DNA of 64,000 nt from Jongsikchunia kroppenstedtii DSM 45133 (GCF_000380485.1 NZ_AQYG01000042.1:83276-147275); one strand, 5' to 3'; positions 50,989 through 61,606 are shown, counted from the first letter of the stretch. Notes: a model not told the origin generated them from the letters alone. Program-made: numbers and translations.

Positions 50989-51729
50989 GTGTTTGAACCG
51001 CAGGGACCGTTGCCGCCAGAGGTGTATTGGCGTCGTCGTGTCGCCGCGGTGGGTGCGGCGGTTGTCGTTGTCGCAGTGGTCGTCGGCCTGATCTTCTGGG
51101 CGGCGTCGGGATCCGGCTCGAAGCCGAAGCAGGCGAACGACGCCCAGTCCGTCAGCCCGAGCACCACGTTGCCGTCGGCCGCGCCGAGTAGCGACGGGCA
51201 GAACGGCGGCGTCAGTGGCGGAGGCACCGGGCCCGGCGACAGCAGTGCGCCGGCGTCGAGCGATTCGGCCGCGCCGAGCGGTGGCCCCACGCCGGCCGCG
51301 GTTCCGGCCAGCGGCCTGTGCCCGGATCAGAACATCTCGGTGGTCCTGTACTCGGACAAGCCCGACTACGTCGTCGGCGACAAGGCGACCTTCACCATGG
51401 TCGTCACCAACGCCGGGGCCACCGCGTGCACGCGCGACGTCGGCCAGTCGATGCAGAACGTGACGGTCCGGACGCTCGACGGCACCAAGTACATCTGGTC
51501 GGCCGGCGACTGTGCGCCGATCGCGCAGGTCAACAACCAGGTGCTGCAGCCGGGCCAGCAGTTCAAGTCGAATATCGCGTGGTCGGGCACCACCAGCGCG
51601 CCGGGCTGCCAGGGCAATCGGACCCAGATCGGCCCGGGCAGCTACCAGGCGGTCGGCAAGCTCGGCGAGAAGCTCAGCGCGCCCATCACCTTCAACGTCG
51701 CAGCGGCCCCGATTCCCCCCGGCGCGTAG
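50989..51729 (+). CDS. conserved membrane-anchored protein (Rv3587c-like)
   Basis: A 246-residue protein from GTG 50989. It has a short cytoplasmic FEPQGPLPPEVYWRRR segment, one transmembrane helix (VAAVGAAVVVVAVVVGLIFWAA), a low-complexity Ser/Gly/Ala/Pro linker, and a C-terminal immunoglobulin-like domain (ISVVLYSDKPDYVVGDKATFTMVVTN) with paired Cys. It is known from the canB-disA interval in mycobacteria, with no assigned function. The extra residues from GTG 50980 are possible. Confidence 0.85.
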   Translation: MFEPQGPLPPEVYWRRRVAAVGAAVVVVAVVVGLIFWAASGSGSKPKQANDAQSVSPSTTLPSAAPSSDGQNGGVSGGGTGPGDSSAPASSDSAAPSGGPTPAAVPASGLCPDQNISVVLYSDKPDYVVGDKATFTMVVTNAGATACTRDVGQSMQNVTVRTLDGTKYIWSAGDCAPIAQVNNQVLQPGQQFKSNIAWSGTTSAPGCQGNRTQIGPGSYQAVGKLGEKLSAPITFNVAAAPIPPGA

Positions 51730-51731
51730 GT

Positions 51732-51838
51732 ATTAGACGAGGGCAATCGTCGATCTGCCAAGGCCGAGGGAGGTCGACAATAGCGAAGCTATGTTGACCG
51801 ACCGAGAACGCAGGCAGGCGGCGATTGGGCCGTCTAAT
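51732..51838. repeat. long-range inverted repeat between convergent genes
   Basis: ATTAGACGAGGGCAATCG (51732-51749) faces CGATTGGGCCGTCTAAT (51822-51838); the outer 8 bp and the CAATCG end pair perfectly, with a bulged middle and a 72-base loop. It spans the disA stop codon. It may act in termination or RNA stability. Confidence 0.6.
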
Positions 51839-52946
51839 CGAACCGCTCGATGCTGGACTCGGCAAGGCGAGACAGGCCTTCGCGGATGTGGCGGGCCCAG
51901 ATGCTGCCGATGCCGTCGACGGCCTGGAGATCCGACGCGGTAGCCGCCAGCAGCGACTGCAGCGAACCGAAATTGCGCACGACGCGATCGATATGCGCGA
52001 ACTGCAGGCGCGGCACGCGGGCCAGCAGGCGGTAGCCGCGGGGACTCATCGACGTGTCCTGCGCGTCGATGGTCATGGGATAGCCGAAGGCGCCGGCCAG
52101 GTTCGTCGGGTCCAGCAGGTCGGTGTCCGACAGGGATTCGATGGCCTCCAGGGCCAGTCGGACCTCCTCGGCGCCGGGCGCCTCGGGAGAGGCGAAGTAG
52201 TCGCGGACCACCAGCTCGCGCTGAGAGTCGTTGTCGCCCAAAAGCTCTTCCAACTGCAGCGATAACTGGCGACCGTCGGTGCCCAGCTCCAGGACGTACT
52301 GGTCGATCTCCAGCGACACCCGGCGCACCATCTCCATCCGCTGTGCGACCGTCATGGCGTCGCGCAGGGTCACATAGTCCTCGATCTCGGCGCGCGACAG
52401 CTGGGCGTTGACCTCGTCGAGGCGGGTCTTGTAGCGCTCCAGCGTCGACACCGCGAGATTCGCGCGGGACAGGATGGCGTCCGAGCTCTCGACGATGTGT
52501 CGTTCGCCGCCGATGTACACGCGCACGATCGACATCGACGCGCTGACCGAGATCACCGGGTGGCCGGTCTGCATCGCCGTCCGCTCGGCGGACCGGTGCC
52601 GGGTGCCGGATTCCTCGGTCGGGATCGACGGGTCCGGCACCAGTTGCACGTTGGCCCGCAGGATGCGATTGCCGTCGGTGGACAGCACCACGGCGCCGTC
52701 CATCTTCGACAGCTCCCGCAGCCGGGTGGGCGCGAAGGCGACGTCGAGCCGGAATCCGCCATCGCAGATCCGTTCCACCTCGGCGTCGTGGCCCAGGACG
52801 ATGAGTCCGCCGGTGCGGCCGCGCAGGATGCGTTCGAGCCCGTCGCGCAGGGGCGTGCCGGGGGCCACCCGGGCAATCGCGGAGCGGAGCAGCTCGGCGG
52901 TCGACATCGAAGTCGGATCGAGTGCCGAGGAGGCCGGATCGGTCAT
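51834..52946 (-). CDS. disA: diadenylate cyclase DisA
   Basis: A 370-residue DNA-integrity-scanning diadenylate cyclase that makes c-di-AMP from two ATP. The DAC active-site motifs DGA (83-85) and RHR (116-118, in GTRHRSAER) are present. A middle helical spine and a C-terminal HhH DNA-binding domain ([19 protein letters not shown]) complete it. It is divergent from a thioesterase by 19 bp. In M. tuberculosis disA is next to radA; here a thioesterase gene lies between them. Confidence 0.95.
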   Translation of the reverse strand: MTDPASSALDPTSMSTAELLRSAIARVAPGTPLRDGLERILRGRTGGLIVLGHDAEVERICDGGFRLDVAFAPTRLRELSKMDGAVVLSTDGNRILRANVQLVPDPSIPTEESGTRHRSAERTAMQTGHPVISVSASMSIVRVYIGGERHIVESSDAILSRANLAVSTLERYKTRLDEVNAQLSRAEIEDYVTLRDAMTVAQRMEMVRRVSLEIDQYVLELGTDGRQLSLQLEELLGDNDSQRELVVRDYFASPEAPGAEEVRLALEAIESLSDTDLLDPTNLAGAFGYPMTIDAQDTSMSPRGYRLLARVPRLQFAHIDRVVRNFGSLQSLLAATASDLQAVDGIGSIWARHIREGLSRLAESSIERFD

Positions 52947-52965
52947 TGGCTTAGATTAGCTTCTT

Positions 52966-53523
52966 GTGAAGAGCAGTTTTATCGTGCCCGCCGACGCCGT
53001 CCCGCCGACCAGGCATGAACGTGCGGCCGCGCCGGGCGAGCAGATCCGTCCGCATAACCCGACCTGCTTCGGCTGCGGGCCCGAGAGCCCGACCGGGCTG
53101 CACATGACCGCGGTGGCCGGCGACCGCATCGACTGTTCGGCGACGTTCACCGTCGAGCCGAAGTTCGAGGGCGGGCCGGGCGTGATCCACGGCGGCATCC
53201 TGTCGACCGCATTCGACGAGGCCATGGGTCTGTGCCTGAAGCTGATGCGGGTCATCGCGGTGACCGCGCATCTGGAGATCGACTTCGCCAAGCCGATCCT
53301 GCTCGGCACCGAGCTGCGGTTCGAGTCGGAGGTCCTCGGCCAGGTCGGCCGGAAGCTCTACAGTCAGTCGATCGCGTACTCGGGAGATGTCGAGGTCGCA
53401 CGCGCGCACGCGCTTTTCATCACCGTGCAGCCGGAGCGGCACTTCAAGGACTCGTATGCGCTGAGCCAGCGCGCCGACCACTACGAGCAGCGCGTCGAGA
53501 TGGATGACATCCAGGCTCCCTGA
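52966..53523 (+). CDS. hotdog-fold (PaaI-type) thioesterase family protein
   Basis: A 185-residue hotdog-fold protein with a GTG start. The N-terminal CFGCGPESPTGLHM motif and the core helix FEGGPGVIHGGILSTAFDEAMG match 4HBT/PaaI-like thioesterases, where the Gly-Gly and Asp region forms the active site. It probably hydrolyses an acyl-CoA. It sits between the divergent disA and convergent radA and shares a hairpin with radA. Confidence 0.87.
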   Translation: MKSSFIVPADAVPPTRHERAAAPGEQIRPHNPTCFGCGPESPTGLHMTAVAGDRIDCSATFTVEPKFEGGPGVIHGGILSTAFDEAMGLCLKLMRVIAVTAHLEIDFAKPILLGTELRFESEVLGQVGRKLYSQSIAYSGDVEVARAHALFITVQPERHFKDSYALSQRADHYEQRVEMDDIQAP

Positions 53524-53546
53524 GGCCTGACGCCGGAGGGCCTCAG
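53520..53546. terminator. bidirectional hairpin between thioesterase and radA
   Basis: CTGAGGCC and GGCCTCAG form an 8-bp stem with an 11-base loop that spans both stop codons of the convergent genes. Confidence 0.6.
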
Positions 53547-54919
53547 AAGTCGTAGTTCTCGGTGGCCACCGCGGCCCGCGAGGCCTCGTAGATGTCCTTG
53601 ACGGCGGTGATCTTGATGCCCTTGGGCAGGTTGTCCGAGCCGTGCGGCACGATCGCGTGCCGGAAGCCCAGCCGCTTGGCCTCCGCGACGCGTTGACCGA
53701 TCGCCGTCACCCGGCGCACTTCGCCGGCCAGCCCGACCTCGCCGATCGCGACGGTCGAGCGGGGGAGGGCCTTCTTGCGCACGATGGACGCGATCGCCAG
53801 GGCGGTGGCGAGATCGGCTGCGGGCTCGTGCAGCCGCATCCCGCCGACGGTGGAGACGTAGACATCCTGCTTGCCGGTCCGGATGCCGAGCAGGGTGTCG
53901 AGCACTGCGAGAACCATTGCCACCCGGGTTGATTCGAGCCCGCTGACCGCGCGCCGCGGGCTGGCCAGGGCCGAGTCGGCGGCCAGCGCCTGCACCTCGC
54001 CGAGCAGTGCTCGCTTCCCGTCCATCGCGACCGTGATCGCCGAGCCCGCGACCTCGCCGTCGCGGTGATACAGAAACAGCCCGGACGGGTCGGGAACCTC
54101 GTGAATCCCGTTCTCGCGCTGTTCGAAACAGCCGACCTCGTCGGAGGCGCCGAAACGGTTCTTGATGCCGCGGACCATACGCAGGGACGACTGCTTGTCG
54201 CCCTCGAAGGCCAGCACCACGTCGACCAGATGCTCCAGGGACCGCGGCCCGGCGACCGCGCCGTCCTTGGTGACATGTCCGACCAGCACGACGGCGACAC
54301 CCGAGTTCTTCGCCAGGGACGTCAAAGCCGTTGTGATGGCGCGGATCTGGGTGACGCCGCCGGTGACCCCCTCGGCGTGTCCGGCCGTCATCGTCTGCAC
54401 CGAGTCGACCACCATCAGAGTCGGCTGGACCTGCTCGACGTGGCCGAGCACCGTGGCGAGATCGGACTCGGCGGCGAGGAAGACCTCTTCGTGGACCGCG
54501 TCGGTGCGCTCGGCCCGCAGCCGCACCTGGCCGGCCGACTCTTCGCCGGTGACGTAGAGCGCCCGCCGGCCGCCATGGGCCCAGCGCTTGACGACCTCCA
54601 GCAGCAGGGTCGACTTCCCGACGCCGGGCTCGCCGGCGAGCAGCACCACCGAGCCGGGGACGATGCCGCGCCCGAGGACCCGGTCGAGTTCGCCGACGCC
54701 GGTCGGATGCGCATGGCTGGTCTTGGCGTCGATCTCGGTCATCCGCCGAGCGGCCGTCGCGGGTATCGCCGCAGTTGCGCCGGTCGATCGGGCTACGGCC
54801 GCCGGAGCGGCCGACTCATTGACGGTGCCCCACTCGCCGCATTCGGGGCAGCGGCCGACCCATTTGGCGGGGGTGTGGCCGCAGGCGTCGCAGCGATATG
54901 TGGACCGGGGTTTGGCCAT
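53543..54919 (-). CDS. radA: DNA repair protein RadA/Sms
   Basis: A 458-residue RecA-related branch-migration protein. The N-terminal zinc finger uses Cys10, Cys13, Cys24 and Cys27. Walker A is GEPGVGKST (96-104), the RadA-specific KNRFGASDEVG motif lies near residue 250, and a C-terminal Lon-like domain is present. It takes part in recombination intermediate processing. The product is cytosolic. Gene order with disA matches mycobacteria apart from the intervening thioesterase. Confidence 0.96.
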   Translation of the reverse strand: MAKPRSTYRCDACGHTPAKWVGRCPECGEWGTVNESAAPAAVARSTGATAAIPATAARRMTEIDAKTSHAHPTGVGELDRVLGRGIVPGSVVLLAGEPGVGKSTLLLEVVKRWAHGGRRALYVTGEESAGQVRLRAERTDAVHEEVFLAAESDLATVLGHVEQVQPTLMVVDSVQTMTAGHAEGVTGGVTQIRAITTALTSLAKNSGVAVVLVGHVTKDGAVAGPRSLEHLVDVVLAFEGDKQSSLRMVRGIKNRFGASDEVGCFEQRENGIHEVPDPSGLFLYHRDGEVAGSAITVAMDGKRALLGEVQALAADSALASPRRAVSGLESTRVAMVLAVLDTLLGIRTGKQDVYVSTVGGMRLHEPAADLATALAIASIVRKKALPRSTVAIGEVGLAGEVRRVTAIGQRVAEAKRLGFRHAIVPHGSDNLPKGIKITAVKDIYEASRAAVATENYDF

Positions 54920-54987
54920 GCGCGCAGGCTAATGCGTGGCTGTGACAGCGAAGCGACCCGCCGAGAGATCGACCGGCCGGTCGGCGA

Positions 54988-55593
54988 TCAGTGCTCGCCG
55001 CCCCAGGGGACGTTGATGAGGGTCTGGCTCGCGGGCACCGGCTGCGTCGGCGACAGGCCGACCGGCGTCGGGACGGTGACGTCGCCCGACTGCGCGAAGT
55101 GGAAGGTGAGCGGAACGGTGAGACCCGAGCGGATGTCGCTGATACCGGTGAGGGTCGCCGTCGCGGTGGTGTTGCCCTCCACCGCCGCGGGCGCCGAGGT
55201 GACGCCTGCGGGCTTGCCGATGGTCAGTCGCTTGCCGGGGGCGATGTCGGTGGTACCGCTGAGGGCGACCGAGCCGCTCGGCGCGGTGATCGAGGTCAGT
55301 GTGTCCTTGTCGGTGGCGCTGCCGTTGCTGATCACCACGAAGAGCTGCAGCGGGCCACCGGCCTGCAGGAGCGCGTCGCCGTTCTCGGCGGGGTAGACGA
55401 TCTGCGCGTCGCGCACGGCGAGCTGCTTGAGGCTTGCCAGGCCGCCGTTGACCGCAGGCTGCTGGTTCGCGGTCTGCGAGATCTGGCCCGCGCCGCAGGC
55501 GGCGGTACCGGAGATGACGCCGGCGGCGATCGCAGCGGCCGCCACTCCCGTGGCGACGCGAACCTTGGCGGAACGACGAGATGTGGTTGGCAC
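54988..55593 (-). CDS. lpqE: LpqE-like lipoprotein
   Basis: A 201-residue exported protein with a GTG start, a twin-Arg-like basic N-terminus, a hydrophobic segment (ATGVAAAAIAAGVISG) and a TAAC lipobox with Cys33. The mature beta-rich domain (VRDAQIVYPAENGDALLQAGGPLQLFVVISNGSATDKDTLTSI) resembles the copper-chaperone-like PCuAC/LpqE fold. It lies between radA and carD, the position of lpqE in M. tuberculosis. Metal binding is not evident from motifs. Confidence 0.8.
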   Translation of the reverse strand: MPTTSRRSAKVRVATGVAAAAIAAGVISGTAACGAGQISQTANQQPAVNGGLASLKQLAVRDAQIVYPAENGDALLQAGGPLQLFVVISNGSATDKDTLTSITAPSGSVALSGTTDIAPGKRLTIGKPAGVTSAPAAVEGNTTATATLTGISDIRSGLTVPLTFHFAQSGDVTVPTPVGLSPTQPVPASQTLINVPWGGEH

Positions 55594-55891
55594 CGGATGC
55601 TCCTTCGGCGGTCAGGGCCCTAACAGCGGTTTAGGGCTCCGGGGGCTCGCTACCGGGTCGGCGGATGTGACCCCGTGCGGCTTCACTACGGAGCGTAGTG
55701 GGCGAGGTGCGGTCGTAGGCGCTGGGGTGGCAAACCCGGCGAAAAATCCTGCGAAATGGTGCGACCCACAGCACATTTCGGCACCCTCGTCAACCCATGC
55801 AATGCACCTGCGGTACCGCTGACCTGCACCGTTGCCCAAGGGGTTGTTCGGTCCCGTGTTAGACTTAGGACATCGAAAGGGGCATGGAGCA
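55594..55891. promoter_or_regulatory. lpqE-carD divergent intergenic region with two inverted repeats
   Basis: A 298-bp non-coding spacer. It contains GCCCTAA/TTAGGGC arms at 55617-55637 and CACTACG-GAG-CGTAGTG at 55684-55700, a perfect 7-bp-arm palindrome. A TAGACT hexamer at 55860-55865 could be a carD -10 element but has no good -35 partner. I see no ORF or RNA in it. Confidence 0.5.
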
Positions 55892-56380
55892 TTGAAATTC
55901 AAAGTTGGTGACACCGTTGTGTACCCCCATCACGGTGCCGCTCGCGTCGACGACATTGTGACTCGCACCATCAAGGGCGAGCAGGTCGAGTACCTGGTTC
56001 TTAAAGTCGCTGATGGCGATATGACCGTCCAGATCCCCTCCTCGAAGCTGGAGTACGTCGGTGTTCGCGACGTCGTCGGCGACGAAGGCCTCGACAAGGT
56101 CTTCGAGGTGCTCCGTGCGCCGCATACCGAGGAGCCGACCAACTGGGCCCGCCGCTTCAAGGCCAACCAGGAGAAGCTGAACACCGGCGACATCATCAAG
56201 GTCGCCGAGATCGTTCGCGACCTGTGGCGTCGTGAGCAGGATCGCGGCCTGTCCGCCGGCGAGAAGCGGATGCTGACCAAGGCGCGCCGGGTGCTCGTGG
56301 ACGAGCTCTCGCTGGCGCAGAACACCAATGACGAGAAGGCCGAGAGCATTCTCGACGAGGTGCTGGCCGCGGCCTCCTGA
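55892..56380 (+). CDS. carD: RNA polymerase-binding transcription factor CarD
   Basis: A 162-residue CarD that binds the RNA polymerase beta subunit and stabilises open promoter complexes. The N-terminal Tudor-like RID begins [18 protein letters not shown], and the C-terminal helical domain has the conserved [15 protein letters not shown] and [18 protein letters not shown]. The start is an uncommon TTG, fixed by homology and length (the M. tuberculosis protein is also 162 residues), with GAAAGGGG nine bases upstream. An upstream ATG at 55832 would add 20 unrelated residues. Confidence 0.96.
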   Translation: MKFKVGDTVVYPHHGAARVDDIVTRTIKGEQVEYLVLKVADGDMTVQIPSSKLEYVGVRDVVGDEGLDKVFEVLRAPHTEEPTNWARRFKANQEKLNTGDIIKVAEIVRDLWRREQDRGLSAGEKRMLTKARRVLVDELSLAQNTNDEKAESILDEVLAAAS

Positions 56381-56409
56381 GTCCCCGAACCAATCGGGAG
56401 TCGCCGGAA

Positions 56410-57087
56410 GTGACCGTCACTGCCCTGATTCCCGCAGCGGGTAGGGGCGTTCGTCTGGGCGCCGACGAGCCCAAGGCCTTCGTGGACGTCTGCGGGCGAC
56501 CGATGCTGACCCGGGCCGTGTCCGGTGTGCTGGCGTCGGGCGTGGTCGACCGCGTGGTCGTGATGGTGCCGGCCGATCTAGTCGATGCCACCGCGGCGCT
56601 GGTTCCCGAATCGGTTCGGGTGATCGCGGGCGGAGCCGAGCGCATCGATTCGGTGCGTGCCGGCCTGCAGACCCTGACCGACGGCGACCCCGATGACATC
56701 GTGCTGGTGCATGACGCCGCCCGCTGTCTGACACCTGCCGCGGTATTCGAGCGCGTGGTCGCCGCCGCGGGCGACCGATACTGGGCCGGTGCGATCCCCG
56801 GAATTCCGGTCGCGGACACCATCAAGACCGTGAATGCCGCCGGCGGCGTGACCGGCACCCCACAGCGATCGGGCCTGCGGGCCATCCAGACGCCCCAGGG
56901 ATTTCGCCTCGACGTGCTGCGCCGTGCCTACGCCCAGAACGGCCTGGACGATGTAGCCACCGACGACGCGGGACTGGTGGAGGCGATGGGCGGCGCGGTG
57001 CGCGTCGTCGCGGGCGACCCGCTGGCCTTCAAGATCACCACGGAATGGGACCTGCGCACCGCCGAGCGGGTCTTGGTGGCGGAATGA
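56410..57087 (+). CDS. ispD: 2-C-methyl-D-erythritol 4-phosphate cytidylyltransferase
   Basis: A 225-residue MEP-pathway enzyme attaching CMP to methylerythritol phosphate. The CTP-binding loop LIPAAGRGVRLG and Lys-containing DEPKAF are at the N-terminus, with VHDAARCLTP and TPQGFRLDVL later. The GTG start lies 29 bp after carD, so a carD-ispD-ispF transcript is likely. It feeds isoprenoid synthesis. Confidence 0.95.
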   Translation: MTVTALIPAAGRGVRLGADEPKAFVDVCGRPMLTRAVSGVLASGVVDRVVVMVPADLVDATAALVPESVRVIAGGAERIDSVRAGLQTLTDGDPDDIVLVHDAARCLTPAAVFERVVAAAGDRYWAGAIPGIPVADTIKTVNAAGGVTGTPQRSGLRAIQTPQGFRLDVLRRAYAQNGLDDVATDDAGLVEAMGGAVRVVAGDPLAFKITTEWDLRTAERVLVAE

Positions 57088-57132
57088 GCCTGGGCCGGGT
57101 CGTGTCTAGTCGAATGGATGAGGAGCAGATGT

Positions 57133-57591
57133 ATGCGTGTCGGCATCGGTAGTGACGTCCACCCGATCGAACCGGGTCGCCCGTGCTGGATCGCCGGGCT
57201 GCTGTTCGACGATGCCGATGGCTGCACCGGGCATTCCGACGGCGACGTCGCGGTGCATGCGCTGTGCGACGCGCTGCTGTCGGCGGCCGGGCTCGGCGAC
57301 CTCGGCGCGGTGTTCGGTACCGACAAGCCCGAGTGGGCCGGGGTGACTGGCGCACGAATGCTGGCCCATGTCCGCGAACTCCTGGAGGCGGAGGGCTACG
57401 GCGTCACCAATGCGGCCGTGCAGGTGATCGGCAACCGGCCCAAGATCGGGCCGCGACGCGACGAGGCGCAGCGGGCGCTGGGCGACATTCTCGGCGCCCC
57501 GGTATCGGTGTCCGCGACGACGACCGACGGCCTCGGCCTGACCGGCCGTGGCGAGGGCATTGCGGCCGTGGCGACGGCATTGCTGCACTAA
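57133..57591 (+). CDS. ispF: 2-C-methyl-D-erythritol 2,4-cyclodiphosphate synthase
   Basis: A 152-residue trimeric zinc enzyme cyclising CDP-ME-2-phosphate in the MEP pathway. Metal ligands Asp8, His10 (GSDVHPI) and His42 ([13 protein letters not shown]) and the HSDGD motif are visible. Start [10 protein letters not shown] is chosen over ATG 57118. It lies 45 bp after ispD. Confidence 0.95.
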   Translation: MRVGIGSDVHPIEPGRPCWIAGLLFDDADGCTGHSDGDVAVHALCDALLSAAGLGDLGAVFGTDKPEWAGVTGARMLAHVRELLEAEGYGVTNAAVQVIGNRPKIGPRRDEAQRALGDILGAPVSVSATTTDGLGLTGRGEGIAAVATALLH

Positions 57592-57609
57592 ACGATAAGA
57601 TTCACGACC

Positions 57610-58998
57610 GTGACTCTGCGCCTTTACGACACCGCTGCCCGCGCGGTGCGCGACTTCGAACCGTTGCGCCCCGGCCACGCCTCGGTATATCTGTGCGGCG
57701 CGACGGTGCAGGGTGTCCCGCACATCGGCCACGTCCGCAGCGGCATCGCGTTCGACGTCCTGCGGCGCTGGCTGATCCATGAGGGGCTCGACGTCTCGTT
57801 CGTGCGGAATGTCACCGACATCGACGACAAGATCCTGCGCAAGGCCGCCGATGCCGGCCGGCCGTGGTGGGAGTGGGCGGCGACCCATGAGCGTGAATTC
57901 TCGTGGGCCTACGACCAACTGGGTGTGATGCCGCCGTCGGCCGAGCCGCGCGCGACGGGGTTCGTCACGCAGATGGTCGAGTACATGGAGCGGCTGATCG
58001 ATCGCGGGCATGCGTACGCGGCGGCGGGCGACGTCTACTTCTCGGTGACGAGCCTGCCGGATTACGGGAAGTTGTCGGGGCACAAGCTCGATGACGTCCA
58101 TCAGGGCGAGAGCGTCGCCGAGGGCAAGCGCGACGAGCGCGACTTCACGCTGTGGAAGGCCGCGAAGCCGGGCGAGCCGTCGTGGCCGACGCCGTGGGGC
58201 CCGGGCCGGCCCGGATGGCATCTCGAATGCTCGGCGATGGCGACGTCGCTGCTCGGCAGTGAGTTCGACATCCATTGCGGCGGTATGGATCTGGTCTTCC
58301 CGCATCATGAGAACGAGATCGCGCAGTCCGAGGGCGCCGGCGATCCGTTCGCGCGGTACTGGTTGCACAACGGCTGGGTCACGATGAGCGGCGAGAAGAT
58401 GAGCAAGTCGCTCGGCAACGTGGTGGCGATCCCGGAGATGCTGAAGCGGGTGCGCCCGGTGGAGCTGCGCTACTACCTCGGCAGCGCCCACTATCGCTCG
58501 ATGCTGGAGTACTCCGAGGGTGCGCTGCATGAGGCCGCCGCCGGCTACCGGCGGATCGAATCCTTTGTGGAACGGGTGCATTCGCGCGTCGGCGCGGTGG
58601 AACCGGGTGAGCTTCCGGAGGGCTTCGTCGCCGCGATGAACGACGACATCGGCGTGCCCGCCGCGCTCGCCGAGGTGCATGGCACCGTCCGCGCCGGCAA
58701 CACCGCGCTCGAGGCGGACGACCATGACGCGGCGCTGGCCGCCGCCGGGTCGGTGCGCGCGATGATGGCCATCCTCGGCACCGATCCGCTGGATGAGAAG
58801 TGGCGCAGTGCCGCCGCGGATACGAAATCGCATGAGGCGCTGGATGTTCTGGTGCGTGCCGAGCTCGATCGCCGAGCCCGGGCGCGCACTGAGAAGAATT
58901 GGGCGGTTGCCGACGAGGTACGAGACCGGCTCGCGCAGGCCGGTATCGAGGTGACCGACACCGCCGATGGCGCGCAATGGACATTGAAGGATGACTGA
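57610..58998 (+). CDS. cysS: cysteinyl-tRNA synthetase
   Basis: A 462-residue class I aminoacyl-tRNA synthetase. HIGH is at 38-41 and KMSKS at 263-267. Zinc-binding Cys29 and the later Cys/His pair ([25 protein letters not shown]) are present. The GTG start lies 18 bp after ispF. Its TGA overlaps the rlmB ATG by one base. Confidence 0.96.
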   Translation: MTLRLYDTAARAVRDFEPLRPGHASVYLCGATVQGVPHIGHVRSGIAFDVLRRWLIHEGLDVSFVRNVTDIDDKILRKAADAGRPWWEWAATHEREFSWAYDQLGVMPPSAEPRATGFVTQMVEYMERLIDRGHAYAAAGDVYFSVTSLPDYGKLSGHKLDDVHQGESVAEGKRDERDFTLWKAAKPGEPSWPTPWGPGRPGWHLECSAMATSLLGSEFDIHCGGMDLVFPHHENEIAQSEGAGDPFARYWLHNGWVTMSGEKMSKSLGNVVAIPEMLKRVRPVELRYYLGSAHYRSMLEYSEGALHEAAAGYRRIESFVERVHSRVGAVEPGELPEGFVAAMNDDIGVPAALAEVHGTVRAGNTALEADDHDAALAAAGSVRAMMAILGTDPLDEKWRSAAADTKSHEALDVLVRAELDRRARARTEKNWAVADEVRDRLAQAGIEVTDTADGAQWTLKDD

Positions 58999-59963
58999 TG
59001 GCCGGTAACTCGAAACGCCAAGGCGCAGTGCGCAAGGGCGGCACCAAAAAGGGGCAGACGACCGGCTCGGGCGGACAGCGCCGCAAGGGTCTCGAGGGTC
59101 GCGGCGCGACGCCCAAGGCCGTCGACCGCGTCTATCACCCGGCGCATAAGCGCGCGAAGGCCGCGGCCAAGACGAGTGCCGGCGGTCCGCGTCGGCGCCC
59201 GGCCACCCGCAAGGAGGTGGGCGGGCCGGAATACGTCGTCGGCCGTAACCCGGTGGTCGAATGCCTGCGGACCGGCGTACCCGCAGCCGCGTTGCACGTC
59301 GCGCTCGGCATCGAGGCCGACGAGCGGGTCAGCGAGGCCGTGAAACTGGCCGGTGACCAGGGCATATCGATTCTGGAGGTGCCCAAGGCCGAACTGGATC
59401 GGATGAGCCCCAACGGTCTGCACCAGGGCCTGGCTCTGCAGGTGCCGCCGTTCCAGTACGCGCATCCGGATGATCTGCTCGCCGCAGCGCAGCAGAGCGG
59501 GCATCCGCCGCTGCTGGTGGCGCTCGACAACATCACCGATCCGCGCAATCTCGGTGCGGTGATCCGGTCGGTGGCGGCGTTCGGCGGGCACGGCGTGCTG
59601 ATCCCGCAGCGGCGCAGCGCGAGCGTCACCGCTGTGGCGTGGCGTACCAGTGCCGGCGCGGCCGCCCGGCTGCCGGTCGCGCAGGCCCCGAATCTGACTC
59701 GGACACTGAAGGATTGGTCCGCCTCCGGCGCGCAGCTGGTCGGCCTGGATGCCGGCGGCGACGTGAGCCTCGACGAGTACGACGGGACCGGCCCGACCGT
59801 GATCGTGGTCGGCTCCGAGGGCAAGGGCCTGTCACGGCTGGTGCGGTCGAGCTGCGATTCGATCTTGTCGATCCCGATGGCCGGTGATGTCGAAAGCCTC
59901 AACGCGTCCGTCGCGGCGGGTGTGGTGCTGGCGGAATTCGCTCGTCAGCGCCGGGCGCAGTAG
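58998..59963 (+). CDS. rlmB: 23S rRNA (guanosine-2'-O-)-methyltransferase RlmB
   Basis: A 321-residue SPOUT-family TrmH-type methyltransferase. It has a long basic N-terminal extension (about 70 residues, Lys/Arg/Gly-rich), a substrate-binding domain ([12 protein letters not shown]) and the knotted domain with [27 protein letters not shown] and [20 protein letters not shown]. It likely methylates G2251 of 23S rRNA (E. coli numbering). Translationally coupled to cysS. Confidence 0.93.
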   Translation: MAGNSKRQGAVRKGGTKKGQTTGSGGQRRKGLEGRGATPKAVDRVYHPAHKRAKAAAKTSAGGPRRRPATRKEVGGPEYVVGRNPVVECLRTGVPAAALHVALGIEADERVSEAVKLAGDQGISILEVPKAELDRMSPNGLHQGLALQVPPFQYAHPDDLLAAAQQSGHPPLLVALDNITDPRNLGAVIRSVAAFGGHGVLIPQRRSASVTAVAWRTSAGAAARLPVAQAPNLTRTLKDWSASGAQLVGLDAGGDVSLDEYDGTGPTVIVVGSEGKGLSRLVRSSCDSILSIPMAGDVESLNASVAAGVVLAEFARQRRAQ

Positions 59964-60043
59964 TCGCACGTCTAGCCGGTCCGAGTCCCGCTAGGTGACC
60001 TGAGTCACTGACTGATAGCAATGCTTCGGTAAAGTTTCTTCTT

Positions 60044-61606
60044 ATGGTCAATGCTGACTTCACGTCCGGCCCGACGATCACGATCGCCGACGGTCGGCTC
60101 CGGGGGACTACCGACGGCAAGTTGAACGCCTGGCGGGGGATCCCTTTTGCGGCGCCGCCCGTCGGTCCGCTGCGCTGGCGGGCGCCGCAGCCGGTGCAGC
60201 CGTGGGACGGAGTCCGTGAGGCCGGCGACTTCCGGAATGCGCCGCCGCAGCCGCCGCGGGCCGCGGCGACGTCGGTCGGCAAGTATCAGCCGATCTCCGA
60301 GGACTGCCTGACGCTGAACGTCACCGCCCCAGCGACCCCGTCCGCCAAGCCGCGGCCGGTGATGGTGTTCATCTATGGCGGCGGGTACCTGGTCGGGACC
60401 TCCGCGACCCCGCTGTACCGGGGCAGCTCGCTGGCACAGCGCGGCGAGATGATCTACGTGTCGATCAACTACCGCATCGGCGCGCTGGGCTACCTGGACC
60501 TGACCCGATTCAGCACGCCGGAACGGCCGTACGACAGCAACCTCGGCCTGCGGGATCAGGTGGCGGCGCTGCGATGGGTGCAGCGCAACATCGCGGCATT
60601 CGGCGGCGACCCGGACTGCGTCACCGTTTTCGGCGAGAGCGCCGGCGGCAACGCGGTCACCACACTGTTGGCCACACCGGAGGCGAACGGCCTGTTCCAT
60701 CGCGCCATCGCGCAGAGCTCGGCGCCCGGGCTCACCGTCGATCACGCGGCCGCGCAGCGGGTGACCGATCAGTTCATCGAGCAGTTGGGGGCGTCCGCGC
60801 TGTCCGGTCGCACCCTTACCGACCGGCTGGATGCTGCGACGCCGGCGGAACTCGGGAAGATCACGATGCGGCTCGTGCGCGAGGCCGGGAAGCAGAAGCA
60901 GGGGATGCCGCTGCTGCCGTTCGGCCCCATCATCGATGGCGACTTCCTGCCGGACGAGCCCGCGGTGGCGATCGCTGCCGGACGCGGCGCGAAGGTGCCG
61001 CTGATCATCGGCACCAACCGCACCGAGGCGAACCTCTTCACCAAGATCCCGGGCAACAAGCCGTCGCCGACCGGAATCGAGCACGGTCTGCTCGCCGGAA
61101 ATCGGACCGCGGCCGCGGCCATTACCGGCTGCTACCGCGGCTATCCCGATCGTCGGGTGTGCGCCCGGATCATCGGCGATGCGATCTTTTGGGCGCCGAG
61201 CGTGCAGATCGCCGAGGCGCACAGCAAGCACGCACCGACCTACTTCTATCGGTTCGATTACGCCCCGAGAACGATGAAGGCGTCGGGCTTCGGCGCGACC
61301 CATGCGTCCGAGCTGCTCGCGGTCTTCGGCGTGTATCGCGGTAGCTTCGGCCGCACGTTGGCGATGTTCGGCGATCGCAAGACGGCCCTGGACGTCACCG
61401 ATGAGATGCAGCGCGACTGGATCTTCTTCGCCCGCACGGGTGTTCCGGCGTCGGACTGGCCGAAGTACGGCACGTCGGCGCGCACCACCAAGATCATCGA
61501 CGACCACAGCTATCTGGTGCACGATCCGGCCGCACAGCAGCGCCGGGCGTGGGCCAACTATTACTCGACCCTGCCGTCGCCGGAACCGACTCGGGCGGTC
61601 GGCTAG
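60044..61606 (+). CDS. type B carboxylesterase/lipase
   Basis: A 520-residue COesterase-family alpha/beta hydrolase. It has the oxyanion GGG in [10 protein letters not shown] (112-114), nucleophile Ser199 in FGESAGGN, the family's EDCLTLNV motif, and a likely His near [10 protein letters not shown]. No signal peptide is seen, so it is probably cytosolic. The stop overlaps that of the convergent pxpA by four bases. The natural ester substrate is unknown. Confidence 0.92.
   Translation: MVNADFTSGPTITIADGRLRGTTDGKLNAWRGIPFAAPPVGPLRWRAPQPVQPWDGVREAGDFRNAPPQPPRAAATSVGKYQPISEDCLTLNVTAPATPSAKPRPVMVFIYGGGYLVGTSATPLYRGSSLAQRGEMIYVSINYRIGALGYLDLTRFSTPERPYDSNLGLRDQVAALRWVQRNIAAFGGDPDCVTVFGESAGGNAVTTLLATPEANGLFHRAIAQSSAPGLTVDHAAAQRVTDQFIEQLGASALSGRTLTDRLDAATPAELGKITMRLVREAGKQKQGMPLLPFGPIIDGDFLPDEPAVAIAAGRGAKVPLIIGTNRTEANLFTKIPGNKPSPTGIEHGLLAGNRTAAAAITGCYRGYPDRRVCARIIGDAIFWAPSVQIAEAHSKHAPTYFYRFDYAPRTMKASGFGATHASELLAVFGVYRGSFGRTLAMFGDRKTALDVTDEMQRDWIFFARTGVPASDWPKYGTSARTTKIIDDHSYLVHDPAAQQRRAWANYYSTLPSPEPTRAVG

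Noticed and set aside
57106..58977. 623-codon open frame antisense to ispF and cysS
   Set aside because: It covers two unmistakable genes on the other strand, lacks any recognisable motif and is Arg/His-rich like other shadows.
59995..60008. GTGAC/GTCAC palindrome before the carboxylesterase
   Set aside because: Five-base arms are expected by chance at this GC content and nothing else supports a regulatory site.
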